DNA of 50,549 nucleotides from Oscillospiraceae bacterium (lineage in GTDB: Bacteria > Bacillota > Clostridia > Oscillospirales > Oscillospiraceae). The stretch spans positions 1-50,549 of the forward strand of contig SVLB01000015.1 in the NCBI GenBank assembly GCA_015068135.1, read 5' to 3'. A model generated the notes under the pieces. The model saw only the letters and a list, made by a program, of their open reading frames with translations. It did not search any database and was not told where the DNA came from. Position numbers and translations under genes: made by a program. Shown piece by piece: positions 29,663 through 37,462 of the stretch. Numbering within the stretch: position 1 is the stretch's first letter; each line of letters begins with the position of its first letter.

Positions 29663-31040
29663 GATCGCTTCCAGAACCAGGATCGTACTGGTGTTCATCT
29701 TGGTACTCTCCCTGGGGTTGGGCTTCTTTGTAGGAGAATTTCTTACCCAGTCGGGAGACTGGATCTCCCGGCCCGGATCTCCCCATGTCTACGAGGCAGG
29801 ACAGCTTAACATCGGTGTTGTGCTGGATGCAGACGGGAAGATCCTTATGGACACCCGGGAAGGTAAGGCCTATTCTACGGACACCGCCTTGAATAAAGCC
29901 ATGATTCATTGGCTTGGTGACCGCCAGGGCAATATTTACGCCCCGGCATTGGGTAACTATGTAAAAGAAATGCTGGGCTACGACCCGATCAGTGGCATCT
30001 ACAGCTACTCGGAGGCCGATTCTGTGGCAAGACTCACCATATCTGCCCAGGTGCAAAAAACCGCCCAGGAGGCACTGTCCGGCTATAACGGAACGGTTGC
30101 GGTATATAACTACAGAACCGGTGAGATTCTGTGCGCCATCACCACCCCCAATTACGACCCGGACAATGTTCCCGAGAATATCCGGGACGGCGGGGTGTAT
30201 GATGCTCCCTTCTGGAATCGCTTTACCCAGGCGGCCTACATCCCCGGCTCCATCTATAAGACTGTGACCATGGCGGCTGTCATGGAGGCACGTCCGGATC
30301 TTTTGGAGCAGACCTACACCTGCACCGGCCGTTATGATATCGAAGGGGACTATTTGGCTTGCGAGACAGCCCATGGGACCCAAACTGCCAAGGAGGCTTT
30401 CCGTAACTCCTGCAACTGTGCCTTTGCCCAGATCGCCCAGCAATTGGGCGGAGAGACGCTGAGTCGATATGTCAAGAAGTTCGGCATCCACACCGCTGTG
30501 GAGTTTGACGGCATTACCACAGCAAAGGGCAATTACGATGCCGGTGACGCGGATATCTATCTTGCCCGCAGTGCCATCGGGCAGCATTTGGACCAGGTAA
30601 ACCCCTGCGTGTTTTTAACCTATATGGGCGCTGTCGCCCGGGGCGGTGAGGGGATCACACCCCATTTAGTGGAACATATCTCCCTGGGCGATGAAACTGC
30701 CTACAAAGCCCAGCCTGAGGTCCGGGAGCGGATCATGTCCCGGCAGACAGCCCAACTGCTCACTGAGTATATGCGTGCCACTGTGACGGAAAAATACGGC
30801 GACTGGAATTTCCCGGGTCTGAATGTATGCGCCAAGACCGGTACTGCCGAGGTGGTCACCACCCAGGATGGGCAGGAGGCGGCAGTGAAGCCCAATGCCA
30901 TGTTCGCGGGCTTCTGCCAGGATGACAAATATCCTCTTGCCTTTATCATATGCGTGGAAGATGCCGGTTACGGCAGTGCAGTGTGTATTCCCATTGCCAG
31001 CCGTGTCCTCGGCGCCTGCAAAAGCTATTTAGACGGTTAA
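29655..31040 (+). CDS. Class B penicillin-binding protein (transpeptidase)
   Basis: Cross-links peptidoglycan stem peptides, partnering the overlapping SEDS protein. The 461-aa protein has one N-terminal membrane anchor (about 9-30). The transpeptidase motifs are all present: SxxK in PGSIYKTVTM, SxN in RNSCNCAF, and KTG in CAKTGTAEV. The N-terminal dimerisation region is compact, as in PbpA-type proteins of actinobacteria and clostridia, rather than the long FtsI type. The 8-bp overlap with FHA-FtsW argues for stoichiometric synthesis. Whether it serves elongation, division or sporulation is not decided by sequence. Confidence 0.92.
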   Translation: MNRIASRTRIVLVFILVLSLGLGFFVGEFLTQSGDWISRPGSPHVYEAGQLNIGVVLDADGKILMDTREGKAYSTDTALNKAMIHWLGDRQGNIYAPALGNYVKEMLGYDPISGIYSYSEADSVARLTISAQVQKTAQEALSGYNGTVAVYNYRTGEILCAITTPNYDPDNVPENIRDGGVYDAPFWNRFTQAAYIPGSIYKTVTMAAVMEARPDLLEQTYTCTGRYDIEGDYLACETAHGTQTAKEAFRNSCNCAFAQIAQQLGGETLSRYVKKFGIHTAVEFDGITTAKGNYDAGDADIYLARSAIGQHLDQVNPCVFLTYMGAVARGGEGITPHLVEHISLGDETAYKAQPEVRERIMSRQTAQLLTEYMRATVTEKYGDWNFPGLNVCAKTGTAEVVTTQDGQEAAVKPNAMFAGFCQDDKYPLAFIICVEDAGYGSAVCIPIASRVLGACKSYLDG

Positions 31041-31047
31041 ATTCTCC

Positions 31048-31090
31048 ATACTCCCTGCATAGACTCATGCAGGGAGTATTTTTATTTTTT
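31048..31090 (+). terminator. Intrinsic terminator after the PBP gene
   Basis: ATACTCCCTGCAT pairs with ATGCAGGGAGTAT, followed by TTTTTATTTTTT. Confidence 0.88.
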
Positions 31091-31102
31091 GGGGGGATGG
31101 AT

Positions 31103-31249
31103 ATGTGCCGTTACCGGCAGCTATGGGGATTTTGTCTGTGCGCCTTTGGGGCAGGGGTGCTTACCGGACTGTGGCTCAATGGTGGATTTTTATGTATTTG
31201 CTTCGGAATTGCTATGATCACCGGAGGCGTATTGGTGGTAAAGGGGTAA
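31103..31249 (+). CDS. Small hydrophobic membrane protein (48 aa)
   Basis: MCRYRQLWGFCLCAFGAGV opens a 48-residue protein made of two hydrophobic stretches (about 8-25 and 28-45) with a short basic end. GGGGGG lies 6 bp before the ATG at 31103; ATG 31097 is also in frame but overlaps that site. It resembles the very small two-helix membrane proteins often seen beside sporulation or envelope genes. It is placed between the PBP terminator and the SipL-like gene and could share a transcript with neither. Function unknown. Confidence 0.55.
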   Translation: MCRYRQLWGFCLCAFGAGVLTGLWLNGGFLCICFGIAMITGGVLVVKG

Positions 31250-31275
31250 TATGCTTGTCTTTCCAAGCATATACT
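31246..31275 (+). promoter_or_regulatory. Possible sigma-E-type promoter of the SipL-like gene
   Basis: AATAT (31247-31251) and CATATACT (31268-31275) sit at a spacing compatible with the sigma-E pattern (ATA...CATACA). A small ATGCTTG/CAAGCAT inverted repeat overlaps. SipL is sigma-E controlled in Clostridioides difficile; here this is inference. Confidence 0.35.
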
Positions 31276-31308
31276 TTGGTATCATAAGTGACATAAGGAG
31301 TGATTCTA

Positions 31309-32793
31309 TTGGAATTACAGTTTCAAAAATCGCCGATTTCCTGCGTTGCCACCCTTTTGGACAATCACCGGGAGGCTGAGCAGACCCTGGAGCTGAAGCT
31401 TCCGGAGGGAATGGCAGATGTGGGGACAGTACTGGGTGCCTGGGGACAGACCGTGGTTCGCGGAAAGGAATGGAGCGCCGGTTCCGTTGGTGTCTCCGGT
31501 GGGGTCATGGCCTGGGTGCTGTATATGCCCGAGGATGGAACTTTGCCCCTATGCGTGGAGGGGTGGCTGCCTTTCCAGTGCCGTTGGGACATTCCGCCTA
31601 CAGACCGGGACGGTCAGATCTGGGTGGATGCCCAGCTTCGCTGTGTGGACGCCAGGTGTGTATCCTCCCGAAAGCTTTTGGTACGTTCCGTGGTGGGACT
31701 TCATGTAATGGCACTGGGAGAAGAAAAGCACCCCATATATACCCCGGAGCAGGTTCCTGAGGATGTGCATTTGCGAAAAGAGCAGTACATGGTGAATCTT
31801 CCCACAGAAGCTGGGGAGAAATCCTTTGCTATCGAGGAGGTCCAGGAGCTTTCCGGCGGCAAGGAGGTCCCGGAAAAACTGATCTGTCTGCGGGCACACC
31901 CGGAACTGGTGGATCAGAAGATCATCGGAAGCCGCATGGTATTTCGGGGCAGCTTTTTGGTGAGCGGGTTGTGCGTGGGCGCGGAGGGGGGCATGTGGCC
32001 GCTGGAACTGGAATTGCCCTTTTCCCAGTATACGGAGCTGGAGAATGACCACGAAGAAAACGCCCAGGCCCATGTTTGTATTGCGATCACCGGTCTGGAA
32101 GTGGATCCGGACCCCTCCGGAATCAAGGTTAAGGCCGGTATGACCGCACAGTATACGGTTTATGACTGCCCTGTTTTGGAACTGGTTACCGATGCCTACA
32201 GCACTTGCCGGGAAGTAAAACCCATGATGGAAAGCCTGACACTTCCTGCAGTGCTGGATCGGGCAGATCAGCGGCTGCAGGCGACCGGCGGTTTGCCCGA
32301 GGATTGCGATCGGGTTGTGGACGCGGTTTTCTACCGGGAGCCGGTGGAAAAACAGTCTGAGGAAGGGTCGGTTACGGCTGCTCTGGCTGGGAAATTCCAG
32401 GTGCTCTATTGTCGCGCGGACGGGTCCTGGGGCTGCAGCAGCTGCCGCTGGGAGGATACACTGAGTCTTCCGGCAGCGGAGTCGGTCAATATGGATTTCT
32501 GCCTGGTTCCCACGGGGAACTGCCAGCACAGTGCCGGGATCGTAAAGGCAGATCTTCGGCTCATGCACCAGTGCCAGGCAGGGGAGGCTATGGACCTGGC
32601 GGTTGGACTGGAACTGGGAGAAGCGACAGCACCCGATGCAGGAAGGCCCACCTTGATTCTGCGTACCTGTGGCGAGCAATCTTTATGGGAGCTTGCAAAG
32701 GCAACCGGTTCTACCGTGGAGCGGATCCAAAAGGCCAACGGCTTGACCGGCGATCCTGCACCCGATAAAATGCTTTTGATTCCGGTAGTATAA
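31309..32793 (+). CDS. DUF3794 / LysM protein, SipL-like spore coat morphogenetic protein
   Basis: SipL anchors the coat basement layer with SpoIVA in clostridial spores. The 494-aa protein carries DUF3794-type repeats in the middle (YMVNLPTEAGEKSFAIEEVQEL and VDQKIIGSRMVFRGSFLVSG are typical strands) and a C-terminal LysM (about 450-494: LRTCGEQSLWELAKATGSTV, IQKANGL, KMLLIPVV). This order matches SipL. Start chosen at TTG 31309, 8 bp after AAGGAG; a GTG at 31300 overlaps that site. It may have a sporulation promoter upstream. In spores it would act on the forespore surface on the mother-cell side. Confidence 0.85.
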   Translation: MELQFQKSPISCVATLLDNHREAEQTLELKLPEGMADVGTVLGAWGQTVVRGKEWSAGSVGVSGGVMAWVLYMPEDGTLPLCVEGWLPFQCRWDIPPTDRDGQIWVDAQLRCVDARCVSSRKLLVRSVVGLHVMALGEEKHPIYTPEQVPEDVHLRKEQYMVNLPTEAGEKSFAIEEVQELSGGKEVPEKLICLRAHPELVDQKIIGSRMVFRGSFLVSGLCVGAEGGMWPLELELPFSQYTELENDHEENAQAHVCIAITGLEVDPDPSGIKVKAGMTAQYTVYDCPVLELVTDAYSTCREVKPMMESLTLPAVLDRADQRLQATGGLPEDCDRVVDAVFYREPVEKQSEEGSVTAALAGKFQVLYCRADGSWGCSSCRWEDTLSLPAAESVNMDFCLVPTGNCQHSAGIVKADLRLMHQCQAGEAMDLAVGLELGEATAPDAGRPTLILRTCGEQSLWELAKATGSTVERIQKANGLTGDPAPDKMLLIPVV

Positions 32794-32802
32794 AGATTTC
32801 TG

Positions 32803-32833
32803 ACGGCGGGGTGAGGACCCCGCCGTTGTTTTG
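32803..32833 (+). terminator. Intrinsic terminator of the SipL-like gene
   Basis: ACGGCGGGG pairs with CCCCGCCGT, followed by TGTTTTG. Confidence 0.8.
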
Positions 32834-32926
32834 CGCATTGTTTACAAAATAGGTCGGATTGAATTGTATAAAACGTAGAAAACATGAAAAAATTCCCTTT
32901 TTGGAAAGACAGTGAAATTATTTGAT

Positions 32927-32955
32927 TTGCGAATTTTAGAAAAAGGGAATATAAT
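32927..32955 (+). promoter_or_regulatory. Promoter of the beta-helix lipoprotein
   Basis: TTGCGA (32927-32932) and TATAAT (32950-32955), 17-bp spacer, 40 bp before the ATG. Confidence 0.75.
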
Positions 32956-32995
32956 ATAGAATTATGATTTATACAGTGATCGAAAGGAGAAAACA

Positions 32996-35152
32996 ATGGG
33001 CAAAAAAACTTTGATTGCGATGATTCTGATGCTTGTTGTTGCCTGCAGCTTCTTTGGATGCGGTGAAGACAAGGAAGGACCTACAACAACTGCTGCAACT
33101 ACTGTAGAGACCACTATGGCTCCTACAGAGCCCCAGTTGAAGGACCAGCTGTATTTTAACGCAGATAAGCTGCTCAACAAAGACCTGGTGAGAAGTAAAA
33201 ATCGGATCACGGGAATGTATGAGATCCGGCTGTTTATCGATGGAGAATATGAGGTATTTACAACAGATGTCGATGCGGCGATTCAAAGTGTAGATCGGTT
33301 TTTGATCTGCATTCCTGAATTTAACTGGCAAGGAATGTTTTCCGGAGTGAAGTCTGCCCAATCCCAGCTGGGAGGGACCGTTCATGATGGATTGGTGGTT
33401 ACCGGCATTGCTGAGAATGTGCTCTCCGTAAAAAGCTCCGTGGGAAGTGTGACCCTGGCAGAGGATGCGGTGATTTATGATATGACCGGTCTTTCTGCGC
33501 CCGTCGGCTCTGCAGGTCAGATCCGGGAGGGGGACAAGCTTTGTGCCTACGCGGATGATTCAGGTCTTTTGCAGATGGTGTACATTACGGAGCGCCCCAT
33601 GCCCCACGATGATTCCCATGTCTGCCTGCATTGTCAGGAGAATCCTTCCTGGACAGCCTGGGACGGCACCCACCCTTTGACCTCCGGCCATTATTGGATG
33701 ACCCAAAATGTGACACTGGAGGATACCATCACCTTATCCGGAGAAGATGTAGCCCTCTGCCTGAACGGCTACTCTCTGACCTGCAAGAACCGGGTATTTG
33801 TGCTGACCGACGGTGCAAAGCTTAGTATCACAGATCATGCCGGTTTCACCCAGGTGTTCAAGGGCTCTGTTTCCGGCGGTGGTATTCCCACTTCCAATAA
33901 AGATGAAAAGGAACTGCTGGGCGGCACCATCTATGCCGAAGAGGGGACGGAGCTGAATCTTTACGGCGGTGAACTGCGCTCTAATGTGAAGGACGGAACC
34001 GGAAGAAGTATTTATCGGGGTGCAACGGTCTACACCTCCGGCACCTTCAACCTCCATGACGGCGTACTTACCGGCGGTAATGCCACCGATCGGGGCGGCG
34101 GCCTGTATGTGGGTCCCGGCGGCAGCTTCTTTATGGATGGCGGTACCATGCGCTACGGTAATGTGGGCAAATCCGGCGGCACAGCAGCTTTTGATAAGGA
34201 CTGTGCAGAAGTTGGTATCAGCGGAGGAACGGTCATTGCCGGTGTTGCGGTGAAATTTGGCGGCGGCATTTACACGGAAAAGAGCATGGATGTTACCGGT
34301 GGTACCTTTACCGGTGACCTGTCCGATGGCGTGAATGCGGAATACGGCGGCGTTTTCTGTGCCAGTAACGGGGCAGAAGTGGAATTTCGCGAGAATGTGG
34401 AATTTTACGGCGGTGCCGCTACCGAGGGCGGTAATCTTGCCTGCCGGATCACCTGTCGTGTGGTTTTGCATGAGGGGGTCGTGGTCCGGGACGGCTACGG
34501 CAACAGCAACGGCGGCAATTTGGTAAACTTTGGTATCATGGACATTCGCGGAGCCAAGATCCTTAACGGCCGTGCCAATGGCTCCGGCGGTAATCTATAC
34601 AGCTATACCAATGGGGATACCGTTGTGAATCTTTTCGATGGAGAGATCAGCGGCGGTGTGGCCGGTACCGGCGGCAATATCCGCATGTCCGGCAATCCCG
34701 GTTCTTACGAAACGGGAAGTATCCTCAATGTCTATGGCGGCCTGATCACAAACGGCGAGGCAACCTCCGGAAACGGCGGCAATGTTGCCGTTACTGCCCA
34801 TAGCCAGGCTCATTTTACCGGCGGTACTATCACCGGCGGCAAGGCGAAAAAGGACGGCGGCGGTGTAAGCCTTGTCTATACTGCAGAGCATCAGGTGGCG
34901 GCCCAGGTATTTTTGGGCGGCAGTATCCGGATCGTTGGAAATGAGGGTTCGGATCTGTTTGTTGGATCTTCCACTGTGGTGGAATTTGAAAAGGACAGTC
35001 CCTTTACGGCAGATGCCAGTGTAGGGCTTGGGGCTATGGATCCTACAGTGGCTTTGGCTGTGGGCGCACCCCAGGGGGCCAAAACGGTTCTGTTCTGGCG
35101 TGAGGGCATCAAGACGCTTGTAAACCGGGACGGAGAACTGATCCTCCAATGA
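32996..35152 (+). CDS. Surface lipoprotein with right-handed beta-helix repeats
   Basis: A 718-aa predicted lipoprotein. The signal peptide ends SFFGCG; a Thr-rich spacer (TTTAATTVETTMAPTEPQ) follows as a wall-crossing linker. Residues about 60-200 form an unrecognised domain (VGSVTLAEDAVIYDMTG). From about 250 onward, short beta-coil repeats of the form GGxL/F-x-hydrophobic-x-GG-x-hydrophobic recur (LNLYGGELRSN, FNLHDGVLTGGNA, FFMDGGTMRYGN, MDVTGGTFTG, LNVYGGLITNGEA, HFTGGTITGGKA). This is the parallel beta-helix pattern of pectin-lyase-like adhesins. Polysaccharide binding or processing is likely but no catalytic residues can be named. A cysteine pair (CLHCQ) lies before the helix. Own promoter and terminator. 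Confidence 0.82.
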   Translation: MGKKTLIAMILMLVVACSFFGCGEDKEGPTTTAATTVETTMAPTEPQLKDQLYFNADKLLNKDLVRSKNRITGMYEIRLFIDGEYEVFTTDVDAAIQSVDRFLICIPEFNWQGMFSGVKSAQSQLGGTVHDGLVVTGIAENVLSVKSSVGSVTLAEDAVIYDMTGLSAPVGSAGQIREGDKLCAYADDSGLLQMVYITERPMPHDDSHVCLHCQENPSWTAWDGTHPLTSGHYWMTQNVTLEDTITLSGEDVALCLNGYSLTCKNRVFVLTDGAKLSITDHAGFTQVFKGSVSGGGIPTSNKDEKELLGGTIYAEEGTELNLYGGELRSNVKDGTGRSIYRGATVYTSGTFNLHDGVLTGGNATDRGGGLYVGPGGSFFMDGGTMRYGNVGKSGGTAAFDKDCAEVGISGGTVIAGVAVKFGGGIYTEKSMDVTGGTFTGDLSDGVNAEYGGVFCASNGAEVEFRENVEFYGGAATEGGNLACRITCRVVLHEGVVVRDGYGNSNGGNLVNFGIMDIRGAKILNGRANGSGGNLYSYTNGDTVVNLFDGEISGGVAGTGGNIRMSGNPGSYETGSILNVYGGLITNGEATSGNGGNVAVTAHSQAHFTGGTITGGKAKKDGGGVSLVYTAEHQVAAQVFLGGSIRIVGNEGSDLFVGSSTVVEFEKDSPFTADASVGLGAMDPTVALAVGAPQGAKTVLFWREGIKTLVNRDGELILQ

Positions 35153-35161
35153 AATCTAACG

Positions 35162-35199
35162 AAATGCTGTCATCCTGCCTTGGGATGACAGCATTTTTC
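35162..35199 (+). terminator. Intrinsic terminator of the beta-helix lipoprotein
   Basis: AAATGCTGTCATCC pairs with GGATGACAGCATTT, followed by TTCT. Confidence 0.85.
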
Positions 35200-35202
35200 T
35201 AC

Positions 35203-35231
35203 TTGTAAACCTTCACAGACAGTGCTATAAT
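35203..35231 (+). promoter_or_regulatory. Promoter of the COG0523 GTPase pair
   Basis: TTGTAA (35203-35208) and TATAAT (35226-35231, extended TGC before it), 17-bp spacer, 33 bp before the ATG. No Zur-like inverted repeat is evident around it. Confidence 0.7.
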
Positions 35232-35264
35232 GTACGATAGAATTTTTGAACAGAAGGTGTTATT

Positions 35265-36482
35265 ATGACCAAAATCGATATTTACTCCGGCTTTTTGGGA
35301 GCCGGTAAGACAACGCTTATTAAAAAGATGATCGCAGAAAGCTACAAGGGACAAAAGCTTGTGCTCATTGAAAATGAATTTGGCGATATCGGCATTGACG
35401 GCGGTTTTTTGCAGGAGGCCGGTATCAATATTACGGAAATGAACTCCGGCTGTATCTGCTGCAGCCTGGTGGGCGATTTCGGCAAGGCTCTGACCCAGGT
35501 ACTGGCAGAGTATGGTCCGGATCGGATCATCATTGAACCATCCGGTGTGGGCAAGCTTAGCGACGTGATCGGTGCGGTGGAGAAGGTGACCGGGGAGGAT
35601 GTGTCCCTGGGCTATACCGTTGCGGTCGTGGATGCCGGTAAGGTAAAAGTGTATATGAAGAACTTTGGCGAGTTCTATAACAATCAGATCGAAACGGCTT
35701 CCACCATTATGCTCTCCCGCACCGATTCCGTACCCCAGCAGAAGCTGGACAATGCGGTAGCCCTGATCCGTCAGTTAAACGACAAGGCCACCATTGTGAC
35801 AACACCTTGGAGCGAACTCTCCGGCGAGCAGATCATCACAGCTATGGAAGGCCAGGCCTCCGTGGCGGCGGAGCTTGCCAAGCTGGAGCAGGAGCAGCAT
35901 CACGACCATCATGAGCATCCCCATCACCACGAGGACGGCGGCTGTGGCCACGACCATGACCACCATGAGCATCACCATCATCATGAGGATGGCTGTTGTT
36001 GCGGTCACGACCACGACCACGACCATGAGCACCATGAGCACCACCATCACCACGAGGACGGCTGCTGTGGCCATGACCACGACCATCACGAGCACCACCA
36101 TCACCACGAGGACGGCTGCTGTGGCCATGACCACGACCATCACGACCACCATCATCACCACGAGGACGGTTGCTGCTGCGGTCACGATCATCATGGCCAT
36201 CACCATGCCGACGAGGTCTTTACCTCCTGGGGTGTGGAGACCCATAAGAAATTCACTGTTGGTGAACTGAATGCGGCCCTTTTGAGCCTGGACAGCGGTC
36301 GGTTCGGTTTTGTCCTCCGGGCTAAGGGCATCGTACCCAATGCCCAGGGCGGCTGGATCCATTTTGACTATGTGCCCGGGGAACCCAATGTCCGTTCCGG
36401 CGGAGCCGATGTGACCGGTAAGCTGTGCGTGATCGGCGCCAACCTGGATGAAGCTGGGGTCAAGACCCTGTTTGGAGTGTAA
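35265..36482 (+). CDS. COG0523/CobW-family metallochaperone GTPase with a large His-rich linker
   Basis: COG0523 proteins use GTP hydrolysis to deliver metals such as Zn, Co or Ni. The G1 motif is GFLGAGKTT (9-17), the family metal motif GCICC is at 62-66, and LIENEFGDIGID and IIIEPSGVGK are conserved. Residues 212-314 are a linker with 52 His and 11 Cys in 103 positions, built from five units ending HHHHHEDGCCG or similar. The C-terminal domain (315-405) is the CobW_C fold. Such a linker would hold many metal ions and could act as storage as well as delivery; which metal is not shown. It is 3 bp from a second related GTPase gene. Confidence 0.92.
   Translation: MTKIDIYSGFLGAGKTTLIKKMIAESYKGQKLVLIENEFGDIGIDGGFLQEAGINITEMNSGCICCSLVGDFGKALTQVLAEYGPDRIIIEPSGVGKLSDVIGAVEKVTGEDVSLGYTVAVVDAGKVKVYMKNFGEFYNNQIETASTIMLSRTDSVPQQKLDNAVALIRQLNDKATIVTTPWSELSGEQIITAMEGQASVAAELAKLEQEQHHDHHEHPHHHEDGGCGHDHDHHEHHHHHEDGCCCGHDHDHDHEHHEHHHHHEDGCCGHDHDHHEHHHHHEDGCCGHDHDHHDHHHHHEDGCCCGHDHHGHHHADEVFTSWGVETHKKFTVGELNAALLSLDSGRFGFVLRAKGIVPNAQGGWIHFDYVPGEPNVRSGGADVTGKLCVIGANLDEAGVKTLFGV
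35898..36206 (+). repeat. Coding tandem repeat (His/Cys-rich units)
   Basis: Five imperfect units of 51-66 bp, each reading HDHDHHEHHHHHEDGCC-like, encode the His-rich linker. Near-identical DNA between units 3, 4 and 5 suggests recent unit gain, and slippage could change the number of metal ligands. Confidence 0.85.
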
Positions 36483-36485
36483 GCC

Positions 36486-37427
36486 ATGGTACAGATCCCC
36501 GTATATGTATTTACCGGTTTTTTGGATTCCGGTAAGACCAAGTTTATCCAGGAGACCCTGGAGGATGAGCGATTCAATGCCGGTGAAAGAACGCTGCTTT
36601 TGGTATGCGAGGAAGGGGAGGAGGAGTACGACTTTTCCACCTATCCCCATCAGAATGTATACCTGGAGGTAGTGGATCAGGAGACCGTCACCACCAAAGA
36701 GCTTCAGGCCCTTGCCAAAAAGCACAAGGCCCAGCGTGTGGTCGCAGAGCTTAACGGCATGCAGCTGGTGGGAGATCTCTATACCCGGTTCCCTGAGGAT
36801 TGGGTGGTTGCCCAGGAGGTCATGTTTGCCGATGCCACCACCTTTATGACCTACAATGCCAATATGCGGAACCTGGTCATGGACAAGCTGGTGGGCGGTC
36901 AGATGGTGGTATTCAACCGTCTGGAAAAGGGTGCGGATATCATGCCCTTCCACAAGCTGGCAAGAGCCGCCAACCGCCGGATCGATATTCTTTATGATTA
37001 TACCGACGGAACCACCCAGTTTGACGATATTGAAGACCCACTACCCTTTGACATCAATGCCCCTGTTATTGAGATCAAAGACGAGGATTTTGCCATTTTC
37101 TACCGGGATATTACGGAAGAACCTCAAAAATATAACGGAAAAACCGTATCCTTTAAGGGACAGGTGGCGCTCCTTCGCCGGGATAAAAACGGAATGTTTG
37201 CCCCGGGGCGGTTTGTGATGACCTGCTGTGCTGACGATATCCAGTTTTGCGGGATTCCCTGCAAATACGAAAAGGCGAAAAAACTGGAATCGAGAAGCTG
37301 GGTCCAGGTCAAGGCTGCAGTCAGTGCCGAAAAACATCCTTTGTACCAGGGGGAGTTGGGTCCTGTACTGACAGCCCTTGCGGTAACTTCTGCCCAACCT
37401 GCCGCAGAAGAAGTGGCGACATTCTGA
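36486..37427 (+). CDS. CobW-like GTPase fused to a TIGR03943/DUF1980-like C-terminal domain
   Basis: A 313-aa protein whose N-terminal half is COG0523-like (G1 motif GFLDSGKTK) but lacks the CxCC metal motif; the place reads LLLVCEEGEEE. The C-terminal part (about 195-300) resembles the DUF1980/TIGR03943 family: GKTVSFKGQVALL, RFVMTCCADDIQFCGIPC, with paired cysteines and an acidic residue. In Bacillus relatives that domain is encoded next to a permease and CobW-type proteins in zinc-related loci. A fused form suggests a metal-transfer or sensing module acting with the His-rich partner encoded 3 bp upstream. The fold assignment of the C-terminal part is by eye. Confidence 0.7.
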   Translation: MVQIPVYVFTGFLDSGKTKFIQETLEDERFNAGERTLLLVCEEGEEEYDFSTYPHQNVYLEVVDQETVTTKELQALAKKHKAQRVVAELNGMQLVGDLYTRFPEDWVVAQEVMFADATTFMTYNANMRNLVMDKLVGGQMVVFNRLEKGADIMPFHKLARAANRRIDILYDYTDGTTQFDDIEDPLPFDINAPVIEIKDEDFAIFYRDITEEPQKYNGKTVSFKGQVALLRRDKNGMFAPGRFVMTCCADDIQFCGIPCKYEKAKKLESRSWVQVKAAVSAEKHPLYQGELGPVLTALAVTSAQPAAEEVATF

Positions 37428-37462
37428 TAGCGAAAACAACCATTTGTAAAGGAGGTGGCTCC

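Noticed and set aside
37247..37462. N-terminal extension of RarA
   Set aside because: It overlaps the upstream GTPase gene in another frame and does not resemble RarA. ATG 37463 has GGAGGTGG.
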